The notes below the pieces were generated by a model. It was not told where the DNA came from and made no database searches. It worked only from the letters and a program-made list of their open reading frames with translations. A program made the position numbers and the translations under genes. A stretch of 64,000 nt of DNA from Colius striatus (Eukaryota > Chordata > Aves > Coliiformes > Coliidae): positions 50,104,152 through 50,168,151 of the forward strand of contig NC_084763.1 in NCBI RefSeq assembly GCF_028858725.1, read 5' to 3'. Below, in pieces: positions 12,701 to 23,625 of the stretch (positions are counted from its first letter, which is position 1; every line of letters starts with the position of its first letter).

Positions 12701-15700
12701 AAAAGAGTCTAAGAATTTAATCCAATGAGAAAGTTAGTAATTGTCAAAAATCCATCAGATTAACATTTCTAAAATGAAATCGGCCAACAAAGGAACGGGG
12801 TTGTGCTTCTGTAACCAGCTAGTAGCAGTTTTACAAAGTAATAAGAATGTGGAGAGAATTCAGTTATAAAAGGGGCTGCCACCTGCAGGTACACCTTCAG
12901 GTTTTAATCAACAAGGTTTGTGGAAAAATAGGTGAAATCTCACTTTGCTGAGGTAAGTAACATTTTGTATTGGCCAGTAGCAAGTGTGATTTGGACAAAT
13001 ATATCCTGAATAACTGCAAACAAAATTGTGGCAAAACAGTGGAATGAGAAAGAGCCAAAGGGGGCTGCAAGCTGCCCCTGGAGAGCTCCCAACAGATGAG
13101 GTTGTGCTGCAAACCCAGTCTGCTGTTACCAGGAAGAGTTCCTTGCTCAGCTCTGGGCAATATGTAGCAGTAAGAAAATCCAAACGTGATTGTAGAGTAT
13201 CATTCCTGCCCAAGGAAAATTTAACGGGAGGGATGGGGCAGTAACTCCCACTAACTGCCACATGTGCAGCTGTTGTGCAGGCAGGTACCCAATGTGCTGC
13301 AGCCCTGTGGGAGCACCAGGACAGCATGTTTGCCCTCACTCACTCTGCTTCTCACCTTGCCTACTGCTGGGGGGCCCACACAAGCGCAGCAGCGTCCTCA
13401 GCTGCAGGGGGAGATGCTGGTTTGTCACAGCATTGTGTGGAAGGAAGTGAGATGGAAAGAAAGGCTTTTTAAGGAAGGCTTCATTAAGAAACAAAGGCAG
13501 ATGATTTAGTTTCTTAGCTTGGTAAACATTGACTTTGAGGTACTGCATAGCTGAATGGAAATCTAGATTGCCCAGAACTAAAATATGCCCCTCTTTTAGG
13601 GAATCTTTCCAGCCCATGAGGGATACAAAACAGTGCCACCTCTACTTCAGAAAAGGACACGTGCCCTATATACCCTACACTATCCTCACACTACTCCTCT
13701 TTTCATAAAGACTTGAAAGTACATGGCACACTGCTATGAGAAGGAAGCTCCAAAAAGCCTTACAGAAATTTTTCTTGCAGCAGGAATCCCAATGCTATCC
13801 AGGAGTCAAATGCCCTCCTCATGTCACAGCACTCTCAGAATTTCATGGGGATGTATCTCAGGAGGGCATCCCTCCATCCTGGCCAGAGTTTGCCAGCCCT
13901 GACAAGCAGCTGAGCCACAGGGGAGGCAATAGGACCTGAAGAATGAAAACATGCATTTAGCAGCACAGGCTGTCTTGCCTTCAGCTCAGACTATTTCCTT
14001 CTGTCTCAGTCTGATAACAGTGCAGTCTCCCAAAACCTTCTCAGATGGCTGCTGTCCTGCAGATCCCAACAGAAGCAGGGTGAAAGAAAGCTTACAACAG
14101 GCTTGATATCTCTCTGAGCAGTCTCAGTCTCTGGTAGATTAGCAATGCAAACAAATGAAGGCTTCTTGGAACTAGCCAGAGACTTTTGGCAAGGCCATGT
14201 GTTTGTGACTGCTACCTTCACTGGAGGCGATTGACACGACTGTGTCCGTTCCAGGCATTTTGAGCATTTCTGTATTATCAGCCACCTGGTCCAGGGCTGC
14301 AGAGTCCATCCAAGGGAGAACCGAGGCATGAAGACTGCTTGAAGCAGCTCCATGGGTAAGAAACTTTAAAAGCTGGATCTTTCATCTAAGAAATCTTATT
14401 CCTTGGCTGGCCTGTAAGTGTTCATTGCAAAGTATCTAGTGGTGCTGCCAGACAGAATTACCTTAACTGGGACCTTATGGCTCAATCCATGGAGAGTCTC
14501 CCACATAAATAGCCACGGACTCAAGTGCCTATTTTTTTGAGACAGCACTCCAAGCAGGCCCAGGCACTTTAGGTACAAACTTTTATAGGACAATGGCTGT
14601 GACAATATGGAAGAAAGCTTTCACAGCTGAGTTCTCTGAACTACAGGATGCTCAGCAGCTATTGAGGGTGTCCTTCTCAAGGGTTTCTTCAAAAAAGGCA
14701 GTGTGTCACTTGTGCACTGCAAGAGACCATCTGTTCCTCCCCAGATATCTGCGTCTCAACAAGGCAGGCAGGTATTATAGGCCACATCAGCAGATGTTGA
14801 GAAGGAGATGAAATTTCAACTCCAATAGTTTGTAGCCAGGTGGTTTTTAGCCCTGTTATTGCCTGTAGAGAGGTAAACAGAAAAAACCCTCTACTAGGAT
14901 TTGGCTGTTCCTGAAGTCCCCTCTTGATTTGAGATCCTGAGATTCATAATCCCAGGGCTGGATCCACAAAGCCTGAACTAGATCCTGTAAGTGGACTTGG
15001 CAGTTCATGGCTTACCAGGCAAGTATTTTCCCACTTGGTTCACCCATCTGGAGAAAGGCACGAGTAACTCAGTTGTTCTCAGGGAGTCTCTCTGTGTAAC
15101 TGTGGCTTGACTCATTTCATCCAGAGTCTGACTGGACGACAGTTCTCCTAAGAAGATCAAGTGTTTGAGCCAACCACCTAGTGATATGCGGTCATCTGAG
15201 GTTAGCAGTGAACAGATTGGTTGAGGAGACTTTCAGTCAGTTGAGGGCTTTCACTGCTTGTCCTGGGCAGTCAAAAGTTCTGCTCACTTTCCCTCATCAC
15301 ATGGTAGTGAGGTACCCTGCAGTGCTGTGTAGACAAGCTGCTCACCACCTTCCCACATTTCTTTCCTTACTGAACTGGTAAGGAGGAACTACAGACAATC
15401 AAGGGATGCCCTGGTGTGTTAAGACAGGCTGGGACATGCTTTGCTTCAGCCTGGTAGAGAAGAAAAATTCCAGTAGGGCTTAGCTGACCTGCACGCTCGG
15501 AAGCACTCATGTTCAGACATCTGCAAAGCCTGGCTCAGAGAGGTCCATAACCCTGGTTGACGCTACCATGACTCCAGTGAGAGTGGAGACCTTCTCTCTG
15601 GGAGGGCCAAGCCACTGTCTGGGCAGAACACACATTTAGACTATTGCTCTGAATAGACCCAGGAGCACCTCACAACAGTGCCATAGGCAGCATTATGGAC

Positions 15701-18700
15701 AATGCCACTGCAGGCACGGCACCAAGCTCTGCCCCAGCCCTGCCAGGGCCATCTGCCCAGGGCACGTCCTGCAGCAGAGGAGCATATGGGAGCCAGGGCA
15801 GCCCAACTTTGAGCTTGCACATCCTCCCAGTACTTACCCTGGCAGCTCAAGCAAGTAACTTTATATCACTTTGCTACTTTGTGGAAACACTGTGAGGTGT
15901 TTCTGGCACCTGAAGTTGTTGACAGCTTTGAAGGGAACAATTTAATTATGCAAACCTGAAAATGATTCTGTCCTTATGCCCTAGGGCATGTCCCCACTGA
16001 TGGCAGCTGCAGTCCTTTCCCCGGGTATCTGAGGGCAGATTCTGTCCCAATCCAGCAAACACTTATTTGATGCTTAATATCTTACAAATATGCTTGTAAA
16101 ACCAATGGGATAGCCGGTGGAACAGCCAATATTTATGCATACAATCAAATGTGCAATTTGGGTCTGAGCACTTTGTCATATCCTTGGCCTGTGTTTAAAT
16201 AAAAATAATTAAAAAATAGAAGAGAAAAAAGAAAAAGGATGAAAACCCACAAATCACATTTAAGCTAGCAGAATGATTTATTAAGAAAAAACACCGATGG
16301 ATTTTTGAAGTACTGATAGGGTTGAAGTAATCTGAATAGAATAAAAACTGACACATTTTTTTACCACAATGCAAAAGGAACTTGAGCTATTCCAATAAGA
16401 GTTTGCTTTAATGTTCATGCATGTCTTCACATCCTGCTTTTGGCAATGGCCAGAAAAGAACTACCGAAATACTGTGAGAAAAGCTGTTCTCATGTTATTT
16501 CTGGCCCTGCTGTAATGCATGAAATCAGGACATCTCATGAGAGAGACTGATATTCAAGATCTTTAGTCTATTTTTCAGACAAAAAAGTCTGAGTATATAT
16601 CTAAACTTCTGGATTTAGTCATGGCTAGATCTCAAAGCAACAAGAAAAGTATCCCTGAGGTTACGAGTCAAGTAGTCACTATACAGAAGAAAAGATAATA
16701 GTTATATTCAAATAATTTGGAGGAGGAAAAAAACCCTGCAAAGCCAATATTCACTTAATCTACTAAGGCAGATGGCTCCTCATTCTCAAAATAACCCTTA
16801 AGGCCACTGGGGAATTTCTGAAGCCTATTCATGGGGTAGATGGGGGGTGTGATCAAACCTAAAATGCTTGAAGACACCAGCGAGTGTCACAAGGCTGGTA
16901 CCGTATCTATGAATGGCTCTAATCTGTCTAAAAATCATTTTTGATAAACACCTCCAGGATCCAAAGAAACAAGGGCTCTATGAACTCTATGGTTTCTGGT
17001 GCCCCTGCCAACTCTGAATAAATACGCCGTGTGTGCAGCCAAGGTCTTGGAGAATGATTTCCTGAAAACTACTTTAGAACCAGAAGGAATTAATGAAGAT
17101 GTGCGAGCTATTTCCTCTGCTGGCTTGCATGCCTCAGCCTCACCAATAATAAATAGTAACGGTTTGTACATGAGTTATGCTGCTGCACCTCATGTTTTGC
17201 ACCCTGCAGAACCCATCCATTCTGCACAGCACACAAGCAGGAAAGCACAGACAGAGTACGAGTTTGTGGCCGCTCCTTGGGTACTGACATTTGAGGCTGG
17301 CAATAGCTATCAAAGCCAAACTGCATTTGGAGTCTGGCTTTAGCCTCTGCGAATGTAGCATTTGTGTATTTTAAAGCTATTTACATGGGTTTAACTTCAG
17401 CTCTGCTAAAAAGAAGATAATACAACTATTAGCACAAGTTGAAGGAGATAATATGATCAGCCTGAACTTTTAATCTGCTTGAATAAACATATTTATTATC
17501 ATTGGAAAACTTTAAGAAGAAATCAAGAAAACTACTGAATCATTAGAGATATATAAATTATCAGTGATGTGAGACCTAGAGCAACTAGGGAGATGTTTGC
17601 ATATGTCTGCAAACAATTTTCAAACTCAAGCCAAAAATATTAATTACTGATCATCTTTAGAAGACTCTTTCCACAACCTTATTTCGTCCTCAGATTTTCT
17701 CAGGCTTCCTCTTTGGGAAACAAATCCACTACTGGGTGACTCCTGAGCAGAATCAGAGAGAGAGGGATCCTGTGTCCCAGTGGGAACTCTCCTTGGGTGG
17801 CTGCAGGTACCTGACCCCTGTGCAGTTTTTAGACAACTGTCATTAACTTTGGGGTTTTCCTTCAAGATATGAAATCCCCTCAATTACATCTGCACTCTCC
17901 AACTCTGCCTGTCCTCTCCAGGACACAACATCTACTGGAGGAGCTTCTAGACAGAAAATCGTCTAAACCCTGACTCAACCGCACAAGGCTTTAGGCTGTG
18001 CAAGCAGCCAAGAGGCTGAGGATATTTCAGAGGTTTTTTTATGCAATAACTGGAGGGCCATCAAACTAAAACATGTTATGACTACTTCTCCCTGTTTAAT
18101 ATCCTAAAAGTCAGCCTGAATCTTGTATCCTCTCTGTCTTGTCTCCGGAAAACGCCTCAGATTTGGGGTTGAAAGTGAATACGCTCTGGGCTAACTTGTT
18201 GGGAGCTGCTACCCTGCGCAGAGCTTTGTCAGTGCAAAGGAAAGAGGAAACGATTCTGCTAGTATTATTAACATGTCAGTAGCACTGATAGATTCCAACT
18301 CAGATCAAGCCTTCTTGTATTAGCCGTGTGCCAAAAACAGAGTAGGAAGCAGAGAAAGGGGAGGAAGCATTATTATTCCCATGTTACCGCTGCAGAAAAG
18401 AATCCACGGGGATTGTGAAACCCTTGAGTTCACACAAAACTACATGCAGACCCCACAGCTGCCCCTCCATCCCCTCAGCCCAGTTGCATTTCCCTACCTT
18501 CCTGAGGTGGTTCACATTTTTGGATATTTGGGGATGCTTGAGAGTCAGGGCTGGTGGAGTAAGTCCCAGGGGGCAGGTCCCTGGCCCAGATGACATATGA
18601 ATCACAGTGTCCCTGCACGTTGCTCCACCACCTTCGCTCACGCACACTCACAGCCTTATCTCTCCTTTACCAGGAAAGACAAAACTAAAGAATAATAATA

Positions 18701-20982
18701 CTGAAGAATATTGGTGGTAAAACTACCTGACTTTATGCTTTTTTTCTTGCTATTGTTGTCCTCCTTGCTCCCCACAGTCTTTGGCCCTGCAGTTTGACAG
18801 TGTGATCTGCCATAGCACCACCAGCAACATCAGCCAAGCTACTTTAGGGATGGTCACACGTAGTGTTGGTGTGTTTGCTTCCTATAGAAGTGTTTCCATT
18901 TCAGCACACCCTCTTTACCAATTCTTTCAAACCAAATGCCCATAAAGAAGAGAAATAAGCACACATTTTGTCTTTCAGGTGCTCCTCTACTGCTGTTGAG
19001 AAACCTTCCAATGCAACTTCAGAGCGTGTCTTTGCTTTCTGTATAACTATTTCCCCCCCTTAGAAGTCATATGCCCCATGTGATGGCCCAGCTGCTCCCA
19101 AGGATGGAGCTTTGCTCTAAGCCTGAGGCTACTCTAGGCATTGGTCTGGCAAAATGTTCAGAGGGGACTGCTCTTCCTTCCTTCCTTAGGATTGTATTTA
19201 ACAAAACTCCATGTTACAAGACGTAACTTCACCCCTACTTTATTTCACCCCAATGCTTTGGGGTCTATCAGACTGAGTGGGAAGAGCTCCTGCTAAGCCT
19301 GTGGCCCTGCCAGCTCCAGCTGCCTGCAGAGGCAGAGCAAACCCAGTGAGACACCGCTTCAGCAGGCTTGGTTAAGCAGGTTCATTCCTGCCTACATGTG
19401 CCTCAGGACTTTGCCTAGTGCTGACCGTGCTGCTGCCACGGATGGCAACAGGTCTTTGCAGCTACTCTCCCTACAAGTGTGGCTCTACTTTTCAGTGTAG
19501 ATAACACCTTATTTTGCATAAGCCTGAACAATTTCTCATCTACCCAGCTTCTCAGGCCCTTTGACACACATAGCCATAGTACTTAGCCACCCAGCATGCC
19601 ACAGTGCAGAGTGTACCAGGGACATGAGGAAATTCTTTAAATTTCAAACATGTATGTTTACTGCAAAGGAATCTGCAGCTGCAGCAAGGAGCTGAGAGAA
19701 TGCAATGCCAAGATGTTTGCTGAAAGCATTTCAAAGCTAACCTGAGCACGAAGCAGGGGACTGCTGGGACTGCAAAGAGGACTGTATTTAGGAGTGTAGA
19801 TAGGACACTATTTGACTAGTTTTGGATTACCTCCTGCTCCTGGCTGGCAAATGGTAGCAGGTAGAGCAGTGCTCCAGCTTGCCCTGGCAGTGCCAGCTGG
19901 GCTGGGGCTGCAGCCTCCCCTCTGCCTGGAGCAGGGCTGGCAATATGAAGCTCCATCGCTTGCAGCCTCAGGAGCACATTCTCCTTTCAGTCTGACAGCT
20001 TAGTTGATTTTTTCCTGGCTCTTCCAGCGAGACAGATTAGGCCCCACAGCACCACTTTTAGACTCTTTCTGCACGATATCGCTTTGGAAAGGTGCCTTGC
20101 TGCCACTTGCTGGCACATCAGCCTGGCCTACGGGCTGTCTGAGGCTGGGCACAAAGGTAGGGACTGGGATAGGGTGCTGCAAAGACTGGCAGCTCCAGAC
20201 CAGCAGGTGCCCGAAGCTCTCCTGCATCCCAGGTGCTTGCCCTGCTGCAGGGTGCAGGAGAGCCCTGTTGCTCCCATCTACACTACATCATCCTCAGGGG
20301 ACCCAGCTGAGGGCCACGGTATGTGGCCAGCAGCTAGTGACTTATTTTTCCATGCATGGCCGGGTAAGTAACCTTAATTAAAAACATGAAGCCCACAGTT
20401 TGTATCACATTTGTGATGTTAAACAAGCTCTGGAAATAGAAACCCTGTTTTCATTTAAGCTTGTCAACTGTGATCTAAGTAATAAAATATGGTGGGGGCG
20501 GGTGTGTGTGAGATTTACATGTGATGATTCGGGAGATCTCGCTGCTTTGGAGGCTTGTAAGGCGCCGTGGTGCCAACTGCTCCTGCCACTGTCTCACTGC
20601 GCTTGGCAGTGCCTGCCCTGAGCAGACTTTTGGGGTTTTTTCCAGAACTGCTTTCCAAATGCTGATTTCTGCCCTCAACTCTTTTTTCTCTGATTTATTG
20701 TGGGTGACGGTGCAGGATCTGCCAGATCCTCAGCAACCTGCTGCCCTGGCTGCCCATGTCCTGTCCAGCTCTGGATGTGCAGGAAGGCAGCTGAGTAGTG
20801 TACACCTCCACCACTCCTGGGGACCATAGATGTCTTTGAGGCACTCTGCAAGTGCAGACAATGATCCCCTGAGCCCATGCCCAAGCAACACCATCATCAG
20901 AAGACACTGAGGAGCATTATCTTTGTCCTCTCAGTTTCTTCTGAGCCACCATGGAGGCAATGAGCATTTATCCCACTATGGT

Positions 20983-21010
20983 GGGGGGGGGGGGAGGGGG
21001 GGGAGGGGGG
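20983..21010 (+). repeat. G-run (G12-A-G8-A-G6), potential G-quadruplex
   Basis: Three guanine runs of 12, 8 and 6 bases separated by single adenines. The tract can supply many G-triplets and so satisfies the usual quadruplex pattern on the + strand. It directly abuts the 5' end of the CR1 fragment that follows. Lengths of such runs are error-prone in assemblies. Confidence 0.8.
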
Positions 21011-21268
21011 CAACAGGTACAAGCTGGAATGTAAGCGGTTCCAGAGAAACAGATGGAAAAACTTCTACACTGTTTGGGTGAGAGAGCACTGGCACAGGCT
21101 GCCCAGATGGGTTGTGGAGTCTCCTTCTCTGGAGATATTCAAAACCCACCTGATGAGTTCTTGTGTGACCTATTCTAGGAGGTCCTGCTCTGGCAGAGGG
21201 GGTTGGACTGGATGATCTTTTGAGATCCCTTCCAACCCTAAGATTCTGTGATTCTGTGTGATTCCGTG
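21011..21268 (+). mobile_element. 5'-truncated CR1 LINE, 3' end
   Basis: About 258 bp of CR1 3' sequence on the + strand. Landmarks in order are GGAAAAACTTCT-like bases near 21057, GGCACAGGCTGCCCAG near 21092, GTTGTGGAGTCTCC near 21111, TTGGACTGGATGATC near 21203, CCCTTCCAACCC near 21229, and the terminal ATTCTGTGATTCTGTG octamers to about 21268. It holds no coding capacity. Conservation to the CR1 pattern is high, so it is younger than the copy at 558-1710. It lies just outside the MKX CpG island. Confidence 0.88.
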
Positions 21269-22119
21269 ACCCTCTTAAGAGGGCACTTGCTCCACATCCT
21301 GCCAGTACATGGGCTGACCCTGCTCCAGAGGCTACCTCAGCCCACACGTCCCACAGAAACTTGCTGTGCCCCATTCATGCCTCTTCTTGGTAGCTGGGGA
21401 CCAGAGTCTGTGCCTGGCCTGCTAGAGGGGATCACTCCTGTGTGCCAGAGGTGCAGGGAGAGGGGAATAGGAGGACAGCAGGGCAAATACTTGTATGACA
21501 CCACCTTCCCATTCTGCTGGAGTGAGCAGGACTCCTCAGAAGTTTGGTCCACGGACTCTCTTTCCCAACGCGTGTGGTTGTGTGATGTCGCAAAGAGCAG
21601 CTGTGATGGAGAGGGCAGGTGGCCGAGAGCAGCCCACGGCGGGGCAGGAGCGGTGCGGCTGAGCCCGGGGGGCCGCGGAGGGCGGACGCGGTTCCCGAGG
21701 GCAGAGCCGCCACCGCGCTCCGCCGTTTACGGGAGCGGCTGCAGCAGGTCCCTGTCACCGCCGCGGCTCCGGGGTCGAAGGGCAGCAGCCCCCAGCCCGC
21801 CCGTCCTGTCCGCGCTGCTCCGGCATCCAGGGCCGCGGAGAACCGCGTACCCCTCCGCAATGGCCTCCCCGGACCCAGGGGACGGGAGAAGACGAGACCA
21901 GGGGAACGGATGAAGCCAGTATCGGCTATACAGACTCAGCTCCCTTGGACTCACGCTTGCGGTGACAAGGATGGGGACAGAGAGCCCACGGGGAAGCGCG
22001 GAGCCGTGGAGGGCGCGGGGGGTGGGGGTAGGGGTGTAGAGAGGTGGCGCGCACGGAGAGTCCGCGCCGCGCACGTCCCGTCGGGCCCGCGGGCGCAGAC
22101 GGCTGCATTCGCCCGCGGC

Positions 22120-22205
22120 GGTCAAATAACGTCTGAATTACATCCTTGTCAATATTGACTGTGGCCATCTTCTCCATTTCTGCACATAATAACAGAAATG
22201 TTAAG
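22120..22205. promoter_or_regulatory. AT-rich insert in the CpG island with perfect palindrome
   Basis: An abrupt 85-base AT-rich island within very GC-rich DNA. It contains the perfect 12-bp palindrome GTCAATATTGAC at 22148-22159 and, four bases on, GGCCATCTT (22163-22171), which is a YY1-like site on the minus strand. Its composition and position 1.3 kb before the MKX start suggest a constrained regulatory element. On the minus strand the same bases read MATVNIDKDVIQTLFD in an open frame, but no known protein is recognised. The regulatory role is inference. Confidence 0.35.
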
Positions 22206-22943
22206 CCCGGCGGGGCCGGTGCCGGGCAGCTACGCCGCGGGGCGGCGGGAGGGGCGAGGAGCGGTGGAGCCCGCGGTACTGGAGGGCCGGTCCACACCCG
22301 GGGGAGTGGGCTGAGGCGGCCCGCAGACCTAACTAAGCATCATCGTATCTCCGCGGAAGCGCGCCGGCCGCGCCGAGGATGCTGAAGGGAGCGGCTGTCT
22401 CTCGGCTTGGGCTGCCGTCTAATTTATAATCCTTGTAAGGGGAATTGCACGTACACAACACGCGAGAAAGACGGAAAAGGGTAGGGGGAGATGTTTCCTG
22501 ATCCGGCTTCATTAAACGCCGGTGTAAATGAGCGGCGCAGGGCTGCGGCTGCCAGCACACCCCACGCCCACACCATGCTCCTGAAGGGGTCTCTCCCGCG
22601 GGCAGCGTGACCCCAGACGGTGTCCTCAGCCGCCTTTCCTGGGAACCCCAGCGTGCACAGCAGGGACTGCCCGGCCGTGCACTGCGTCCCCTCGGCCGCC
22701 CCTCGCCGGGCTTCTGCCGTCTCTCCACGCACCGCCCCCTGTCGCCGCGCTGCCCGGGCGGGGCTCGTATCCCTGCGGAGCTCCCGGGGTCCCCTTGTCG
22801 GCTTCGGACCCCCACCCCACCCCTCCCCGGAGGATGGGGAACAGCAGTCCCGACCGTGCGAGTGGCTGCGCGGCGGCTGTGCCTGCCGGCGCCTGCTCTG
22901 CGCATTTGGTGGTCGTTAAAAACAATTTGTTTCCCTCCCTGTT

Positions 22944-23026
22944 TGGGGAGGGGGAAGGGGAAAATAATTCCGGGGGAGGGGAGGGAAGGGAAGGGAAAAG
23001 GGGAAAAAAAAGGAGAGAGAGAGAGC
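22944..23026 (+). repeat. purine-rich tract (GGGAA and GA repeats) upstream of MKX
   Basis: An almost continuous purine tract on the + strand, broken only at 22965-22971. It has GGGAA-type units followed by eight adenines and a short GA run, about 420-500 bases before the MKX ATG. Purine tracts of this kind often mark the 5' ends of avian genes, and it may fall within or just before the first transcribed exon. Confidence 0.7.
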
Positions 23027-23378
23027 GCAAGCGAGAGTGAAACACCAAACCCAACAGAGAACGCGCGCTCCGAACTATTGCGACACGGGAGCGAGGAGCG
23101 CGGCGGAGGCTGGCGGCGAGGTGCGAGCGGGAGCGGGCCGGGCCGGGGGAGCGGGTCGGACGGCGGGCCGGGGCTGCGGAGGGAGGGGGGGGCGTGGGAG
23201 CGGGCCGGGCCGTGGGAGGGGCGGGCCGCCCCCTCACACCCCCTCCCCCGTGGGTGGGCAGGCGGCGCCCGGTGCCTCCGCGCTGCCCCCCCCCCCCGCC
23301 TCCCCGCTCCCCGGTCGCGCCGGGCGGGTCTCGGCGGTTCGGCGCGGCTGCCTGGTGACCGCTGCCGCCTCCCCGCAG
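23027..23378 (+). other. MKX: candidate 5'UTR exon and first (5'UTR) intron of MKX
   Basis: A pyrimidine-rich acceptor, CTGCCGCCTCCCCGCAG, ends at 23378, 65 bases before the MKX start codon. A plausible donor upstream is GCGAG followed by GTGCGAG at 23121. This would make a 258-bp intron (23121-23378) and place the non-coding first exon just left of 23121. Human MKX has, as I remember it, a separate non-coding first exon, which fits. The donor lacks the usual GTRAGT and the leader could also be continuous, so this is a proposal only. A 12-base C-run is at 23286-23297. Confidence 0.35.
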
Positions 23379-23443
23379 CGCAGAGCGAGCCCCCGCACCT
23401 CGGAGCCGGCGGCCAGTCCGACGGTGGCCCGCAGCTTCCCACC

Positions 23444-23625
23444 ATGAACACGATCGTCTTCAGCAAGCTCAGCGGCCAGGTGCTTTTCGAGGAGGATGCC
23501 AAGGAGCGGGAGCGGAGCGGCCGGCCCTACGTAGGGGTGGTGGAGGGGCCGCACCACGCCGAGGTTCTGCTCCCCGACAGCCCGTCCATCAAGGAGAGCC
23601 TCAGCCTGCGGAACCGGCGGACGGG
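23444..23625 (+). CDS. MKX: MKX first coding exon (residues 1-60 and part of 61)
   Basis: The exon starts with MNTIVFSKLSGQVLFEEDAK, close to the MNTIVF start of vertebrate MKX proteins. The ATG at 23444 lies in a good context (CCCACCATGA). The segment is acidic and then basic, ending SLSLRNRRTG. The donor is ACGGG followed by GTATGC (23626), phase 2, and it joins the next exon to restore a glycine codon at residue 61. Reading through the donor gives only eight more residues before a stop at about 23653. The middle of this exon, about residues 16-46, is the part that differs most from the human protein as I recall it. The frame is also open upstream to 22607, but this is GC-rich 5' leader and the MNTIVF start is preferred. 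Confidence 0.93.

Larger units (their letters stand above)
5516..20982. other. intergenic region between ODAD2 and MKX, no gene recognised
   Basis: About 15 kb without a recognisable exon. Open frames here (the longest about 160 codons, minus strand, 10424-10906) are within what chance gives in AT-rich DNA of this length, and none shows a known domain. I saw no tRNA, retroviral or DNA-transposon structure. Small local structures are listed separately: the hairpin at 6761 and the direct repeat at 9734. The region probably includes distant control DNA for MKX, but I cannot point to elements from sequence alone. Confidence 0.6.

Noticed and set aside
16999..17343. 114-codon plus frame in the intergenic region
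   Set aside because: It starts at GTG, overlaps several minus-strand frames of similar length, and shows no recognised family or splice sites.
21248..22158. Long plus-strand frames of 179 and 221 codons
   Set aside because: They begin in or next to the CR1 tail or lie in CpG-island DNA; no domain, no exon structure.
22607..23443. In-frame upstream extension of MKX exon 1
   Set aside because: It starts with GTG, is Arg/Gly/Pro-rich GC-driven sequence, crosses a likely splice acceptor, and vertebrate MKX starts MNTIVF at 23444.
22333..23502. 389-codon minus-strand frame over the MKX promoter
   Set aside because: The block is very GC-rich, stop codons are rare on both strands, the residues are low-complexity Arg/Pro/Gly/Ala, and it runs antisense through the real MKX start exon.
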